This document shows positions 1-5,229 of a DNA stretch of 5,278 nt, in pieces. Numbering within the stretch: the first letter of the stretch is position 1; every line of letters begins with the position of its first letter. The DNA lies in the NCBI GenBank assembly GCA_030040395.1, contig JASHTU010000115.1:1-5278 (forward strand), given 5' to 3'. Source of the DNA: Acidobacteriaceae bacterium. Its GTDB lineage: Bacteria > Acidobacteriota > Terriglobia > Terriglobales > Acidobacteriaceae. The position numbers and the translations under genes are program-made. Below the pieces are notes generated by a model. That model made no database searches. It saw only the letters and a list, made by a program, of their open reading frames with translations, and was not told where the DNA came from.

Positions 1-280
1 CGACGGCAAGGTTATCCGCGTGCCCGTGCCGCCCATGACCGAGGAGCGCCGCCGCGAGGTGTGCAAGCACCTGAACCGGGTGCTCGAGGAGCACCGCACC
101 GCGGTGCGCAACGTGCGCCGCGACGGCAACGAGGCGCTCAAAAAACTAGCCAAGGAAAAGAAGATCAGCGAGGACGACGAGAAGCGGGCGATGGAAGAAG
201 TGCAAAAGATGACCGACGACGAAATCCGCCGCATGGAAGATCTCTCGCGCAAGAAAGAAGCCGAAGTGATGCAGGTGTGA
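1..280 (+). CDS. frr: Ribosome recycling factor, C-terminal half (5' end outside window)
   Basis: RRF works with EF-G in the cytoplasm to split post-termination ribosomes. The reading frame starts at base 2 and gives 92 residues before TGA at 278-280, about half of the usual 185. Visible family signatures are the DGKVIRVPVPPMTEERR stretch at the hinge between the two domains, the Arg-rich VRNVRRDGN segment (local residues 35-43) that forms part of the rRNA-contacting face, and the KKISEDD segment followed by a charged helix ending in EAEVMQV, much like the EAELMQF end of the E. coli protein. The visible part therefore covers the end of domain II and the long C-terminal helix of domain I. The gene is intact to its stop. 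It converges on rseP across a 197-bp gap, whereas frr usually precedes uppS in the same direction. The GTG codons at 20 and 26 are internal, not starts. Confidence 0.96.
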   Translation, partial: DGKVIRVPVPPMTEERRREVCKHLNRVLEEHRTAVRNVRRDGNEALKKLAKEKKISEDDEKRAMEEVQKMTDDEIRRMEDLSRKKEAEVMQV

Positions 281-299
281 GCGCCGGCGCTCGTGGCAT

Positions 300-329
300 C
301 TTCCAGTCGTCCCAAGCGGCGTCTGGAAG
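300..329. repeat. 7-bp inverted repeat downstream of frr
   Basis: CTTCCAG (300-306) and CTGGAAG (323-329) are perfect inverted copies around a 16-nt loop. There is no T tract on either side, so it is a weak terminator candidate at best. It may add to transcript 3'-end structure for frr. Confidence 0.3.
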
Positions 330-347
330 CTTGGTCGCGCCCTTTGC

Positions 348-368
348 AAATCCGCGGCGCGGAGATTT
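348..368. terminator. Candidate bidirectional terminator between frr and rseP
   Basis: An AAATC arm (348-352) pairs with GATTT (364-368) around an inner CGC/GCG stem with a GGC loop; two bases (362-363) are left as a bulge. An alternative stem is TCCGC (351-355) with GCGGA (359-363), which on + leads into a T tract at 366-370. On the - strand the same hairpin is followed by TTT. It sits 68 bp past the frr stop and 110 bp past the rseP stop, where a shared terminator of convergent genes would be expected. The stem is short and the T tracts are modest, so this is only a candidate. Confidence 0.35.
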
Positions 369-396
369 TTCGCCTACTTCAACCTTGCCGGAAACC

Positions 397-414
397 GTGC
401 GGTCAACTCCGCAC
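397..414 (-). terminator. Possible rseP-side terminator hairpin
   Basis: GTGCGG (397-402) and CCGCAC (409-414) form a perfect 6-bp stem with a 6-nt loop, 63 bp beyond the rseP stop. On the - strand the stem is followed by GGTTTCC, a poor T tract. It could end the uppS-cdsA-dxr-rseP transcript or simply be transcript-end structure. Confidence 0.25.
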
Positions 415-477
415 CTCGCAGCGCCATGGCTTCTTAAGACTGTCCGTGGTCCGCAACCTGGCCGGCCGACATTTTCC

Positions 478-1827
478 TCACGGCTTGACGTGGGAAAAGG
501 CCGGCAGTTTGCTCACGTCGTTGAAGATGATGAAGACAAAAAAGACCATCAGGACCACGAAAGCGGCCTGGTAGATGCGCTCTTTGACGTTGAGGCTGAT
601 GTCGTGGCGCAAGAAGCTCTCGATGGCCAGGAGCAGAATCAGGCCGCCGTCGAGGATGGGGAATGGAAACAGGTTGAGAATGCCCAGGTTGATGCTGATT
701 TCGCCGGCGAGGGCGAATTTGGGGAACCAGCCATTCATTTCGGCGGCTTGGCCGGCGGCGCGGGCGATTCCTACCGGCCCCATCAACTGCGAAACCGAGA
801 CGCGGTGCGTGAAGAGCCTCTCGAGCACGTCAACCACCAGCAGGGAATTCTGATCGCAGAAGACGGTGGATTTCTTCCAGGCGGCGGTGAATTTCAACGG
901 CTCATTGCGATAGGGAATGGGGTTCCCGGAAAAGCCCAGCATCCAACGCGAATCGAGCTTCTCCGGCGTGGCGACAATCGGGATGGTCTTGCCGCCGCGG
1001 TCCACCTCGAGATGAATCGGTTGGTTTCCCGTGGACTGCACGTAGGCCGCAAAGGTACCGACGTAGTGAAACGGATGGCCATTGACGCTTTCGATGGCGT
1101 CTCCGGCGCGCAGACCTGCCGCGGCGGCCGGAGTCCCCGCCTCGACGTCCGACACCTGGATCGGGCCATTCAGGTATTGCGGCAGAAGGCCGGCGTCGCT
1201 CAAGTCGAAATCGTCGTTCCTGGCGTCGGTGGGGACATGCAAGGTGAGCGGCACAGAGGCGCCGTCGCGGTCCACCGTGACCGCGACATTCTGGTTGGCG
1301 TTCAATTTGAGGTGTTCGTAGACCTGCTCCCAGTCGGGAAGGTTGACGTTGTCGAAACGCTCGATTCCGTCGCCAGCCTTGAACCCCGCGTTGGCCGCAG
1401 CCGAGCCGAGCGTGACCCACTCAACGGTGGTGGTCTTGACTTGAACCGCGGGGACTTCGTTGAACCAGACGAAGTAAATGAACATGAGCGCGAAGGCGAG
1501 GATGAAGTTTGCCGCCGGCCCGGCGAGGCCGATTAAAATGCGCTGCCATCGGGGATGGGAGGTAAAGGCTTCGGGATCATTGACGGGCTCGGATTCCATG
1601 GGGTTTTCGCCGGTCATCTTAACGAAGCCGCCCAGGGGCAAGAGGCAAACCTTGTAATCCGTACCGCCGTACTTGACGCCGAACAGACGCGGACCGAAGC
1701 CGAAGGAAAAGGCTTCGACGCGCACGCGGCAGAGCTTGGCGACGATGAAGTGTCCTAGCTCGTGGACGATGACCATCACGCCGATCAGGACGATAAAGGC
1801 TACGGTGGAAACGAGAAACTGATGCAT
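478..1827 (-). CDS. rseP: RIP metalloprotease RseP (site-2 protease, M50 family)
   Basis: Inner-membrane zinc protease that cuts substrates within the membrane; in E. coli it cleaves RseA after DegS and removes signal-peptide remnants. The 449-residue product matches the usual length (about 450). It begins with a membrane segment carrying HELGH at 22-26 (zinc ligands H22 and H26, catalytic E23). Next come SFGFGP (41-46), LPLGGFVKMTGE (63-74), and LAGPAANF (101-108) opening a second membrane segment. PDZ domains lie at about 127-200 and 221-290. MGPVGI (349-354) follows, then NLFPFPILDGG (385-395), where D393 is the third zinc ligand, and a last membrane helix at about 420-437. The ATG at 1827 is chosen because it gives the typical short N-terminus before HELGH. 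A TTG at 1875 would add 16 residues with no hydrophobic or family character. LDGG is followed by Leu where His is common. It is the last gene of the block. Confidence 0.97.
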   Translation of the reverse strand: MHQFLVSTVAFIVLIGVMVIVHELGHFIVAKLCRVRVEAFSFGFGPRLFGVKYGGTDYKVCLLPLGGFVKMTGENPMESEPVNDPEAFTSHPRWQRILIGLAGPAANFILAFALMFIYFVWFNEVPAVQVKTTTVEWVTLGSAAANAGFKAGDGIERFDNVNLPDWEQVYEHLKLNANQNVAVTVDRDGASVPLTLHVPTDARNDDFDLSDAGLLPQYLNGPIQVSDVEAGTPAAAAGLRAGDAIESVNGHPFHYVGTFAAYVQSTGNQPIHLEVDRGGKTIPIVATPEKLDSRWMLGFSGNPIPYRNEPLKFTAAWKKSTVFCDQNSLLVVDVLERLFTHRVSVSQLMGPVGIARAAGQAAEMNGWFPKFALAGEISINLGILNLFPFPILDGGLILLLAIESFLRHDISLNVKERIYQAAFVVLMVFFVFIIFNDVSKLPAFSHVKP

Positions 1828-1842
1828 AGTTGTGGAGTTAAT

Positions 1843-1848
1843 TCCTCT
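1843..1848 (-). promoter_or_regulatory. Likely ribosome binding site of rseP
   Basis: On the - strand AGAGGA lies 15 nt before the ATG at 1827. The spacing is longer than ideal, but no better purine-rich match lies closer. It overlaps an imperfect 12-bp palindrome (GGAGTTAATTCC, 1834-1845) that could hide or expose it. Confidence 0.4.
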
Positions 1849-1851
1849 AAC

Positions 1852-1863
1852 GAGCCGCGGCTC
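1852..1863. repeat. Perfect 12-bp GC palindrome upstream of rseP
   Basis: GAGCCGCGGCTC equals its own reverse complement. It lies 24 bp before the rseP start, inside the dxr-rseP gap (1828-1979). It could form a 4-bp stem with a CGCG loop in RNA or be a dimer-binding site. No clear promoter hexamers were found beside it. The rest of that gap holds only an orphan AGGAGG at 1968-1973. Confidence 0.3.
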
Positions 1864-1979
1864 CGGCGGTCCCAATTCCGGCCCTGCTCCATAAGACGCG
1901 ACAAGGACGGGTAACGACTCCCCCCTGCCGCAAATTGAGCGGTGGGAGTAGGTTAGCGCTTGAGAAACCTCCTGCGGAA

Positions 1980-3137
1980 TCAGCCGGCTATCAGCTCCCG
2001 GGCCCTTTGACGCGCCTCCCCGTCGGCGGCCAGCACCTCGGCGATGGTGGCGGGGTGCGCCTCCGGCGTGGATGCGAGCACCTTTTCAATTGTACCCGGG
2101 ATTCCCATAAACGGGATGCGGCGGGCGAGGAAAGCTTCGACGGCCACCTCGTCGGCGGCGTTGAGAGCGATGCAGTGCGCCCCGCCCTTATAGGCGGCCT
2201 CAAAAGCGAGCCGCAGGCAGGGGAACCGCTCGAAATCGGGCTGCTCGAACTCCAGATGGCGCAGGGCGGCTAAATCGAAAGTGAGCGCGGAAGCCGGCCG
2301 CTCCGGATAGGCAAGCGCATATAGGATCGGCAGGCGCATGTCGGTCACCGAGATTTGCGCCAGAATCGAGCCATCCACGAATTCCACCAGCGAGTGCACC
2401 GTGGACTGGGGATGGACCATAACGCGAACCTGGTCGGGCGTCAAGTCGAACAGCCGGCAGGCCTCGATCACCTCCAAACCCTTATTCAGCATGGTCGCCG
2501 AATCGATGGTGATGCGGCGGCCCATCATCCAGGTGGGATGCTTGAGGGCCTGCTCGGGCGTGATGGCCGCAAACTTCTCGAGCGGCAACTGCCGGAACGG
2601 CCCGCCGGAGGCGGTGAGCCAGATGGTTTTGACCTCGGTGCGGGCTCCGACGCGGAGGCACTGATGGACGGCGTTGTGCTCGCTGTCGATGGGCAGGATG
2701 GGCGCCTTGCGCTCGCGGGCGGCGCGGGTGAGGATTTCGCCGGCGGCCACCATGCACTCCTTGTTGGCCAGCCCCACCGGCTTTCCGGCCAGGATGGCCG
2801 CGTGCGTGGCCTCCAGGCCGGCTACGCCCACGATGGCGGAAACGACGAAATCCGCGTCGGGGTGCGTGGAACAAACCACTGTGCCCGCTGTCCCGTGGAC
2901 CACTTCGACCCCGGCTACCCCAGCCCCGCGGAGCTCGGCGGCGAGACGGCCGGCCAGTTCTTCGGTGGCCATCGAAACCACGCGCGGCCGCCAACGAACG
3001 GCTTGCGCAAAGGCTTCGTCGAAGTTGCGGCCGGCGGCCAGCGCGGCCACCTGGAACCTTTCAGGAAACTGCTCGACGATGGAAAGGGTGCTTTGCCCGA
3101 TTGAGCCGGTGGAACCGAGGATGGCGAGTCGCTTCAA
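1980..3137 (-). CDS. dxr: 1-deoxy-D-xylulose 5-phosphate reductoisomerase
   Basis: Cytosolic enzyme that converts DXP to MEP with NADPH and a divalent metal, the committed step of the MEP isoprenoid pathway and the target of fosmidomycin. With the chosen start it has 385 residues, in the family range. Motifs: NADPH-binding GSTGSIG (8-14); LANKE (123-127); metal ligands D151 and E153 in IDSEHNAVHQ; TASGGPFR (175-182); the active-site flap HPTWMMGRRITIDSATMLNKGLE from 200, with H200, W203, S213, N218, K219 and the third metal ligand E222; then VHPQSTVHS and LNAADEVAV. The start is a TTG at 3137, giving (M)KRLAILGSTGSIG, the usual N-terminus. AGGAG (3150-3154) lies 12 nt upstream. A TTG at 3197 would add 20 residues made from a repeat array, without family support or a Shine-Dalgarno. 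The gene should supply IPP to the UppS step encoded in the same block. Confidence 0.97.
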   Translation of the reverse strand: MKRLAILGSTGSIGQSTLSIVEQFPERFQVAALAAGRNFDEAFAQAVRWRPRVVSMATEELAGRLAAELRGAGVAGVEVVHGTAGTVVCSTHPDADFVVSAIVGVAGLEATHAAILAGKPVGLANKECMVAAGEILTRAARERKAPILPIDSEHNAVHQCLRVGARTEVKTIWLTASGGPFRQLPLEKFAAITPEQALKHPTWMMGRRITIDSATMLNKGLEVIEACRLFDLTPDQVRVMVHPQSTVHSLVEFVDGSILAQISVTDMRLPILYALAYPERPASALTFDLAALRHLEFEQPDFERFPCLRLAFEAAYKGGAHCIALNAADEVAVEAFLARRIPFMGIPGTIEKVLASTPEAHPATIAEVLAADGEARQRARELIAG

Positions 3138-3192
3138 AACAGTCTTCAGCTCCTGGCTTCCAATTTTCAGCCCATAGCTTTCAGTTTCCTGC
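3137..3192 (-). repeat. Degenerate heptanucleotide array abutting the dxr start
   Basis: Read on the - strand from 3192, eight units fall in strict 7-bp phase: GCAGGAA, ACTGAAA, GCTATGG, GCTGAAA, ATTGGAA, GCCAGGA, GCTGAAG, ACTGTTT. The consensus is about RCTGRAA. C is conserved in 7 of 8 units at position 2, T in 6 of 8 at position 3 and G in 6 of 8 at position 4. The array ends on the first base of the dxr TTG codon and contains the likely Shine-Dalgarno (AGGAG, 3150-3154). The 7-bp period is not codon-like, and the frame upstream of dxr shows no conserved protein. Confidence 0.6.
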
Positions 3193-3237
3193 CCCAAGAG
3201 GAGAACATTTGCGCATTTTGACGGCAGGAAGCAGGGA

Positions 3238-3272
3238 GTCGATTGATTTGAGACACGACGTCGGAAATCGAC
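3238..3272. repeat. Inverted repeat with nested palindrome in the cdsA-dxr gap
   Basis: GTCGATT (3238-3244) and AATCGAC (3266-3272) are perfect inverted arms around a 21-nt loop, which itself contains the palindrome CGACGTCG (3256-3263). It lies about 100 bp upstream of dxr, between the two heptad arrays. It could be a protein-binding site or RNA structure. Promoter hexamers for dxr here are weak: on - a TCGACT and CAAAAT pair, 16 bp apart, matches consensus at only 4 of 6 positions each. Confidence 0.35.
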
Positions 3273-3296
3273 AGTACATTGGCCATCTCGCTTTGA

Positions 3297-3330
3297 GCTA
3301 GTGGCTAGGAGCTAGCAGCTAGAAGCTATG
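3297..3330 (+). repeat. GCTAGNR heptanucleotide tandem array at the cdsA 3' end
   Basis: On + the units are GCTAGTG, GCTAGGA, GCTAGCA, GCTAGAA and a partial GCTATG (3325-3330). The first five bases are identical in four units, while position 6 takes all four bases and position 7 is A or G. The array sits immediately downstream of the cdsA TAG stop (3331-3333 on -). Its GCTAGAA unit resembles the GCTGRAA units on the opposite strand beside dxr, so the two arrays are related but inverted. Confidence 0.7.
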
Positions 3331-4158
3331 CTAAAACATCTGGTGGATCACCTGGGCATACCATAGCGCCGGCGCGGCCAGCAATACGGCGTCAATGCGG
3401 TCGAGCACACCGCCGTGGCCCGGCAGCAGGCTTCCCGAATCCTTGACGCCTGCCGAGCGTTTGAGCGCGGACTCGGCGAGGTCGCCCACCTGAGCTGCGA
3501 CATTGACGATGACGGCCAGCATCAGCCAGTAGCCCGGCACATCAGGATAGGAGAGCACGCCCGAGTCCCAGCTCTGCTGCAGCTGAGTGGCCAAGCCCAG
3601 CAGCCCTCCGGTGGCCAGCAGGCTGCCCGCCACCGAGGCCACGGCGCCTTCCCAGGTCTTGTTGGGGCTAAGCGTTGGCGCCAGCTTGTGCCGTCCCCAA
3701 GGCCGGCCGACATAGAGTGCGGCGATGTCTCCGGCCCAGACCACGCAAAGCAAAAACGCCACCAGGGAGGGTCCGTTGGCCTGCTCGCGGAGAGTGGGCA
3801 CAGCCAGGAGGGTCAAGCCGATATAAAAAACGCAAAAGATCGACGCCGAAGCGTCGGCCATAACCTGCGCCGCCGGCTTGACCAAAGTGCAATAGACGAG
3901 CAGCGCCAGGCTCAACACGCCGAAGATGGCCGCGGTCAAGTCTGGCCACTGGTAGTTGCCGGCAAAAAGCGCGGCGAGCGCTACCAGTACGGCAATGCGC
4001 GGCGGTTTGGCGCCGCCACGGTCGGCGAGACCCATGCACTCCCAGGCAGCCAACGCTGCGACTACGGCAACGGCAGGCGTAAACAGCCAACGGGGGGCAA
4101 GAAACACAAGCAAAAGAACAACGGGGATAAGAACAACAGCAGTAATCAAGCGTTTCAT
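3331..4158 (-). CDS. cdsA: Phosphatidate cytidylyltransferase (CDP-diglyceride synthase)
   Basis: Integral membrane enzyme that makes CDP-diacylglycerol from phosphatidate and CTP, the branch point to all bacterial phospholipids. The product is 275 residues, a normal length, and mostly hydrophobic with about eight membrane segments (for example 3-22, 54-66, 72-92, 105-121, 130-150, 172-191, 208-225, 255-270). The family signature is complete near the C-terminus: SALKRSAGVKDSGSLLPGHG from 230 continuing G-VLDRID to 256, with K239, D240, H248, D253 and D256. The upstream conserved block WAGDIAALYVGR and KLAPTLSPNKTWEG (141-171), with D144, is also present. The ATG at 4158 gives the usual MKRLITAVVLIP start and is directly preceded by an in-frame TGA, so no longer form is possible. 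No Shine-Dalgarno is visible upstream, which is unusual. Gaps of 173 bp to uppS and 193 bp to dxr are wide for this cluster. Confidence 0.97.
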   Translation of the reverse strand: MKRLITAVVLIPVVLLLVFLAPRWLFTPAVAVVAALAAWECMGLADRGGAKPPRIAVLVALAALFAGNYQWPDLTAAIFGVLSLALLVYCTLVKPAAQVMADASASIFCVFYIGLTLLAVPTLREQANGPSLVAFLLCVVWAGDIAALYVGRPWGRHKLAPTLSPNKTWEGAVASVAGSLLATGGLLGLATQLQQSWDSGVLSYPDVPGYWLMLAVIVNVAAQVGDLAESALKRSAGVKDSGSLLPGHGGVLDRIDAVLLAAPALWYAQVIHQMF

Positions 4159-4186
4159 TCAGGGATAGAGGATACACTGCCGGGGG

Positions 4187-4205
4187 TGGACTTGCCGTAA
4201 GTCCA
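4187..4205 (-). promoter_or_regulatory. Hairpin in the cdsA 5' leader
   Basis: TGGACTT (4187-4193) and AAGTCCA (4199-4205) form a perfect 7-bp stem with a 5-nt loop, ending 28 bp before the cdsA ATG. On - it is followed by a C-rich run, not a T tract, so it is not an obvious terminator. It may be a leader structure affecting cdsA expression, since that gene lacks a recognisable Shine-Dalgarno. Confidence 0.4.
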
Positions 4206-4221
4206 GTGATTATGCATCCCC

Positions 4222-4227
4222 AATATA
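4222..4227 (-). promoter_or_regulatory. Possible -10 element of a cdsA promoter
   Basis: On - TATATT matches the TATAAT consensus at 5 of 6 positions and lies in the AT-richest part of the gap, 64 bp before the cdsA start. A TG pair lies two bases upstream, close to an extended -10. No good -35 hexamer is found at 16-18 bp (the place is occupied by a C run), so support is weak. An internal promoter would explain the wide gap. Confidence 0.2.
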
Positions 4228-4331
4228 GACATTCTGTTTATGCCGGGGGTGCAATTCATCGCAAACTTCAATTCTCCGGTGCTCTAGGCACGAGATCGAG
4301 GCTAGCGATGCAGGCACGTCAGCCGGCGCCG

Positions 4332-5165
4332 TCAGGTGGCCGCAATCTGGATCCGGTCGGGGTCTTCCTCGACTTCGCCGCAGCTCTCGCCAATGCCGCC
4401 GTAGCGGCGCTCACGGCGCTGGAAATCGGCGATGGCTTGGAGGAGATGGATGCCACGGAAGTCGGGCCAAAAGCGCTCGGTGACGTAGATCTCGGTGTAG
4501 GCAATCTGCCAAGGCAGGAAATTCGAGATGCGCATCTCGCCCGAGGTGCGGATGAGCAGATCGGGGTCGGGCATGTGCGCGGTGTAGAGATGACGGTGAA
4601 TGTCCTGCTCGGTGATGCGGTCGAGGCTGAGGTGCTTGCGCTCGACCTCCACGGCGAGGCCACGAAAGGCGTCGACCAGCTCGGAGCGGCCGCCGTAGTT
4701 GAGGGCGAGGGTGAGCGTGGTTCCGGTATTGCGGGCCGTAGTTTCCTCAGCCCAGTGCATCCGGTCTTGCACCTCGATGGGCAGCTCGCGGGTGCGGCCG
4801 ATGTAGCGGATGCGCACGTTGTTGTCCATCATGCGCTGCACGTTGCTCTCGAGGTAGCTCTTGAGCAGGCGCATGAGAAAGTTGACCTCGGCGCGCGGGC
4901 GCCGCAGATTATTTTCCAGAGAAAATGCGTAGAGGGTGAGCCAGGGCAAGCCGATACGCGAGGCTGTCTCAGTAACCAGCTGCACGCTTTTGGCGCCCTG
5001 CTGGTGGCCGACAAAGCGCTTGAAGGAACGCTGGCCGGCCCACCGGCCGTTGCCGTCCATGATGATGGCCACGTGTTCGGGCAGGCGCTCAGGCTTCAGC
5101 GTGGCATAGACAGTTCGCTCCTCATGGGTGAGCTCATCGATACGCAGCGTGCCGGAAGAATGCAA
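4332..5165 (-). CDS. uppS: Isoprenyl transferase (undecaprenyl diphosphate synthase family)
   Basis: Cytosolic cis-prenyltransferase that extends FPP with IPP to make the C55 lipid carrier for peptidoglycan and other envelope polymers. From the TTG at 5165 the product is 277 residues, slightly longer than the common 245-260. Motifs: HVAIIMDGNGRWAG (31-44) with catalytic D37; FVGHQQGAKSV with H54; LTLYAFSLEN (76-85); LALNYGGRSEL (153-163); and DLLIRTSGEMRISNF (202-216) with the diphosphate-binding R206 and R212, then WQIAYTEIY with E225. TTG 5165 is preferred because GAGG lies 8 nt upstream. The frame stays open to the window edge, and TTG 5243 would give 303 residues, so the N-terminus is uncertain. 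After SLEN the usual W-x-RP is N-L-R-R-P, and SNFLLWQ is SNFLPWQ here. It is the first visible gene of the - block and forms part of the same lipid pathway as dxr. Confidence 0.96.
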   Translation of the reverse strand: MHSSGTLRIDELTHEERTVYATLKPERLPEHVAIIMDGNGRWAGQRSFKRFVGHQQGAKSVQLVTETASRIGLPWLTLYAFSLENNLRRPRAEVNFLMRLLKSYLESNVQRMMDNNVRIRYIGRTRELPIEVQDRMHWAEETTARNTGTTLTLALNYGGRSELVDAFRGLAVEVERKHLSLDRITEQDIHRHLYTAHMPDPDLLIRTSGEMRISNFLPWQIAYTEIYVTERFWPDFRGIHLLQAIADFQRRERRYGGIGESCGEVEEDPDRIQIAAT

Positions 5166-5220
5166 AGAAGTTGCCTCGATCTCGCGCTTGCGGTTTCCAG
5201 GCTGGCGCCGGGTGAGCCAT
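5134..5220 (-). CDS. Possible 28-codon upstream ORF overlapping the uppS start
   Basis: ATG at 5220 is preceded by GGAGG (5230-5234) with a 9-nt spacer, the strongest Shine-Dalgarno and ATG pair in the whole - block. The frame encodes 28 residues beginning MAHPAPAWKPQARD and ends with TGA at 5134-5136, inside the uppS coding region in a different frame. It could be a translated leader that tunes uppS, the tail of a frame entering from outside the window (this frame is also open to the edge), or chance. Nothing in the peptide is recognisable. Confidence 0.2.
   Translation of the reverse strand: MAHPAPAWKPQARDRGNFFAFFRHAAYR
5174..5177 (-). promoter_or_regulatory. Shine-Dalgarno supporting the uppS TTG start
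   Basis: GAGG on the - strand lies 8 nt before TTG 5165, the best-spaced ribosome binding site in the uppS frame. TTG 5243 has GAGG only 2 nt upstream, which is too close. Confidence 0.45.
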
Positions 5221-5229
5221 GCAAACGAG

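Larger units (their letters stand above)
4178..4251. repeat. 11-bp direct repeat in the uppS-cdsA gap
   Basis: TGCCGGGGGTG occurs at 4178-4188 and again at 4241-4251, 63 bp apart start to start, which is about six helical turns. The copies flank the leader hairpin and the AT-richer segment. They could be paired operator sites for cdsA or a chance duplication. Confidence 0.4.

Noticed and set aside
293..574. 93-codon + strand frame in the frr-rseP gap
   Set aside because: It has no Shine-Dalgarno, overlaps the rseP 3' end antisense, and has no motif. The gap is better explained as a convergent terminator region.
61..1536. 491-codon open frame on + overlapping frr and running antisense to rseP
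   Set aside because: It begins inside frr in another frame and then mirrors rseP. The translation is low-complexity with no family motif, as expected from the antisense frame of a GC-rich gene. rseP itself is unambiguous.
1803..1892. 30-codon frame on - starting ATG 1892 and overlapping the rseP start
   Set aside because: No Shine-Dalgarno precedes the ATG and the peptide is unremarkable. It looks like chance.
2355..3104. 249-codon + strand frame antisense to dxr
   Set aside because: Its composition (Gly, Asp, Arg, Gln rich) is typical of a reverse-frame shadow, and the dxr motifs on - explain the region fully.
3138..3197. Extended dxr start at TTG 3197
   Set aside because: The extra 20 residues come from the heptad array, lack family similarity, and have no ribosome binding site upstream. 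The TTG at 3137 gives the standard N-terminus.
3415..4200. 261-codon + strand frame antisense to cdsA
   Set aside because: It is an antisense shadow of a membrane-protein gene, has no recognisable domain, and runs into the cdsA leader.
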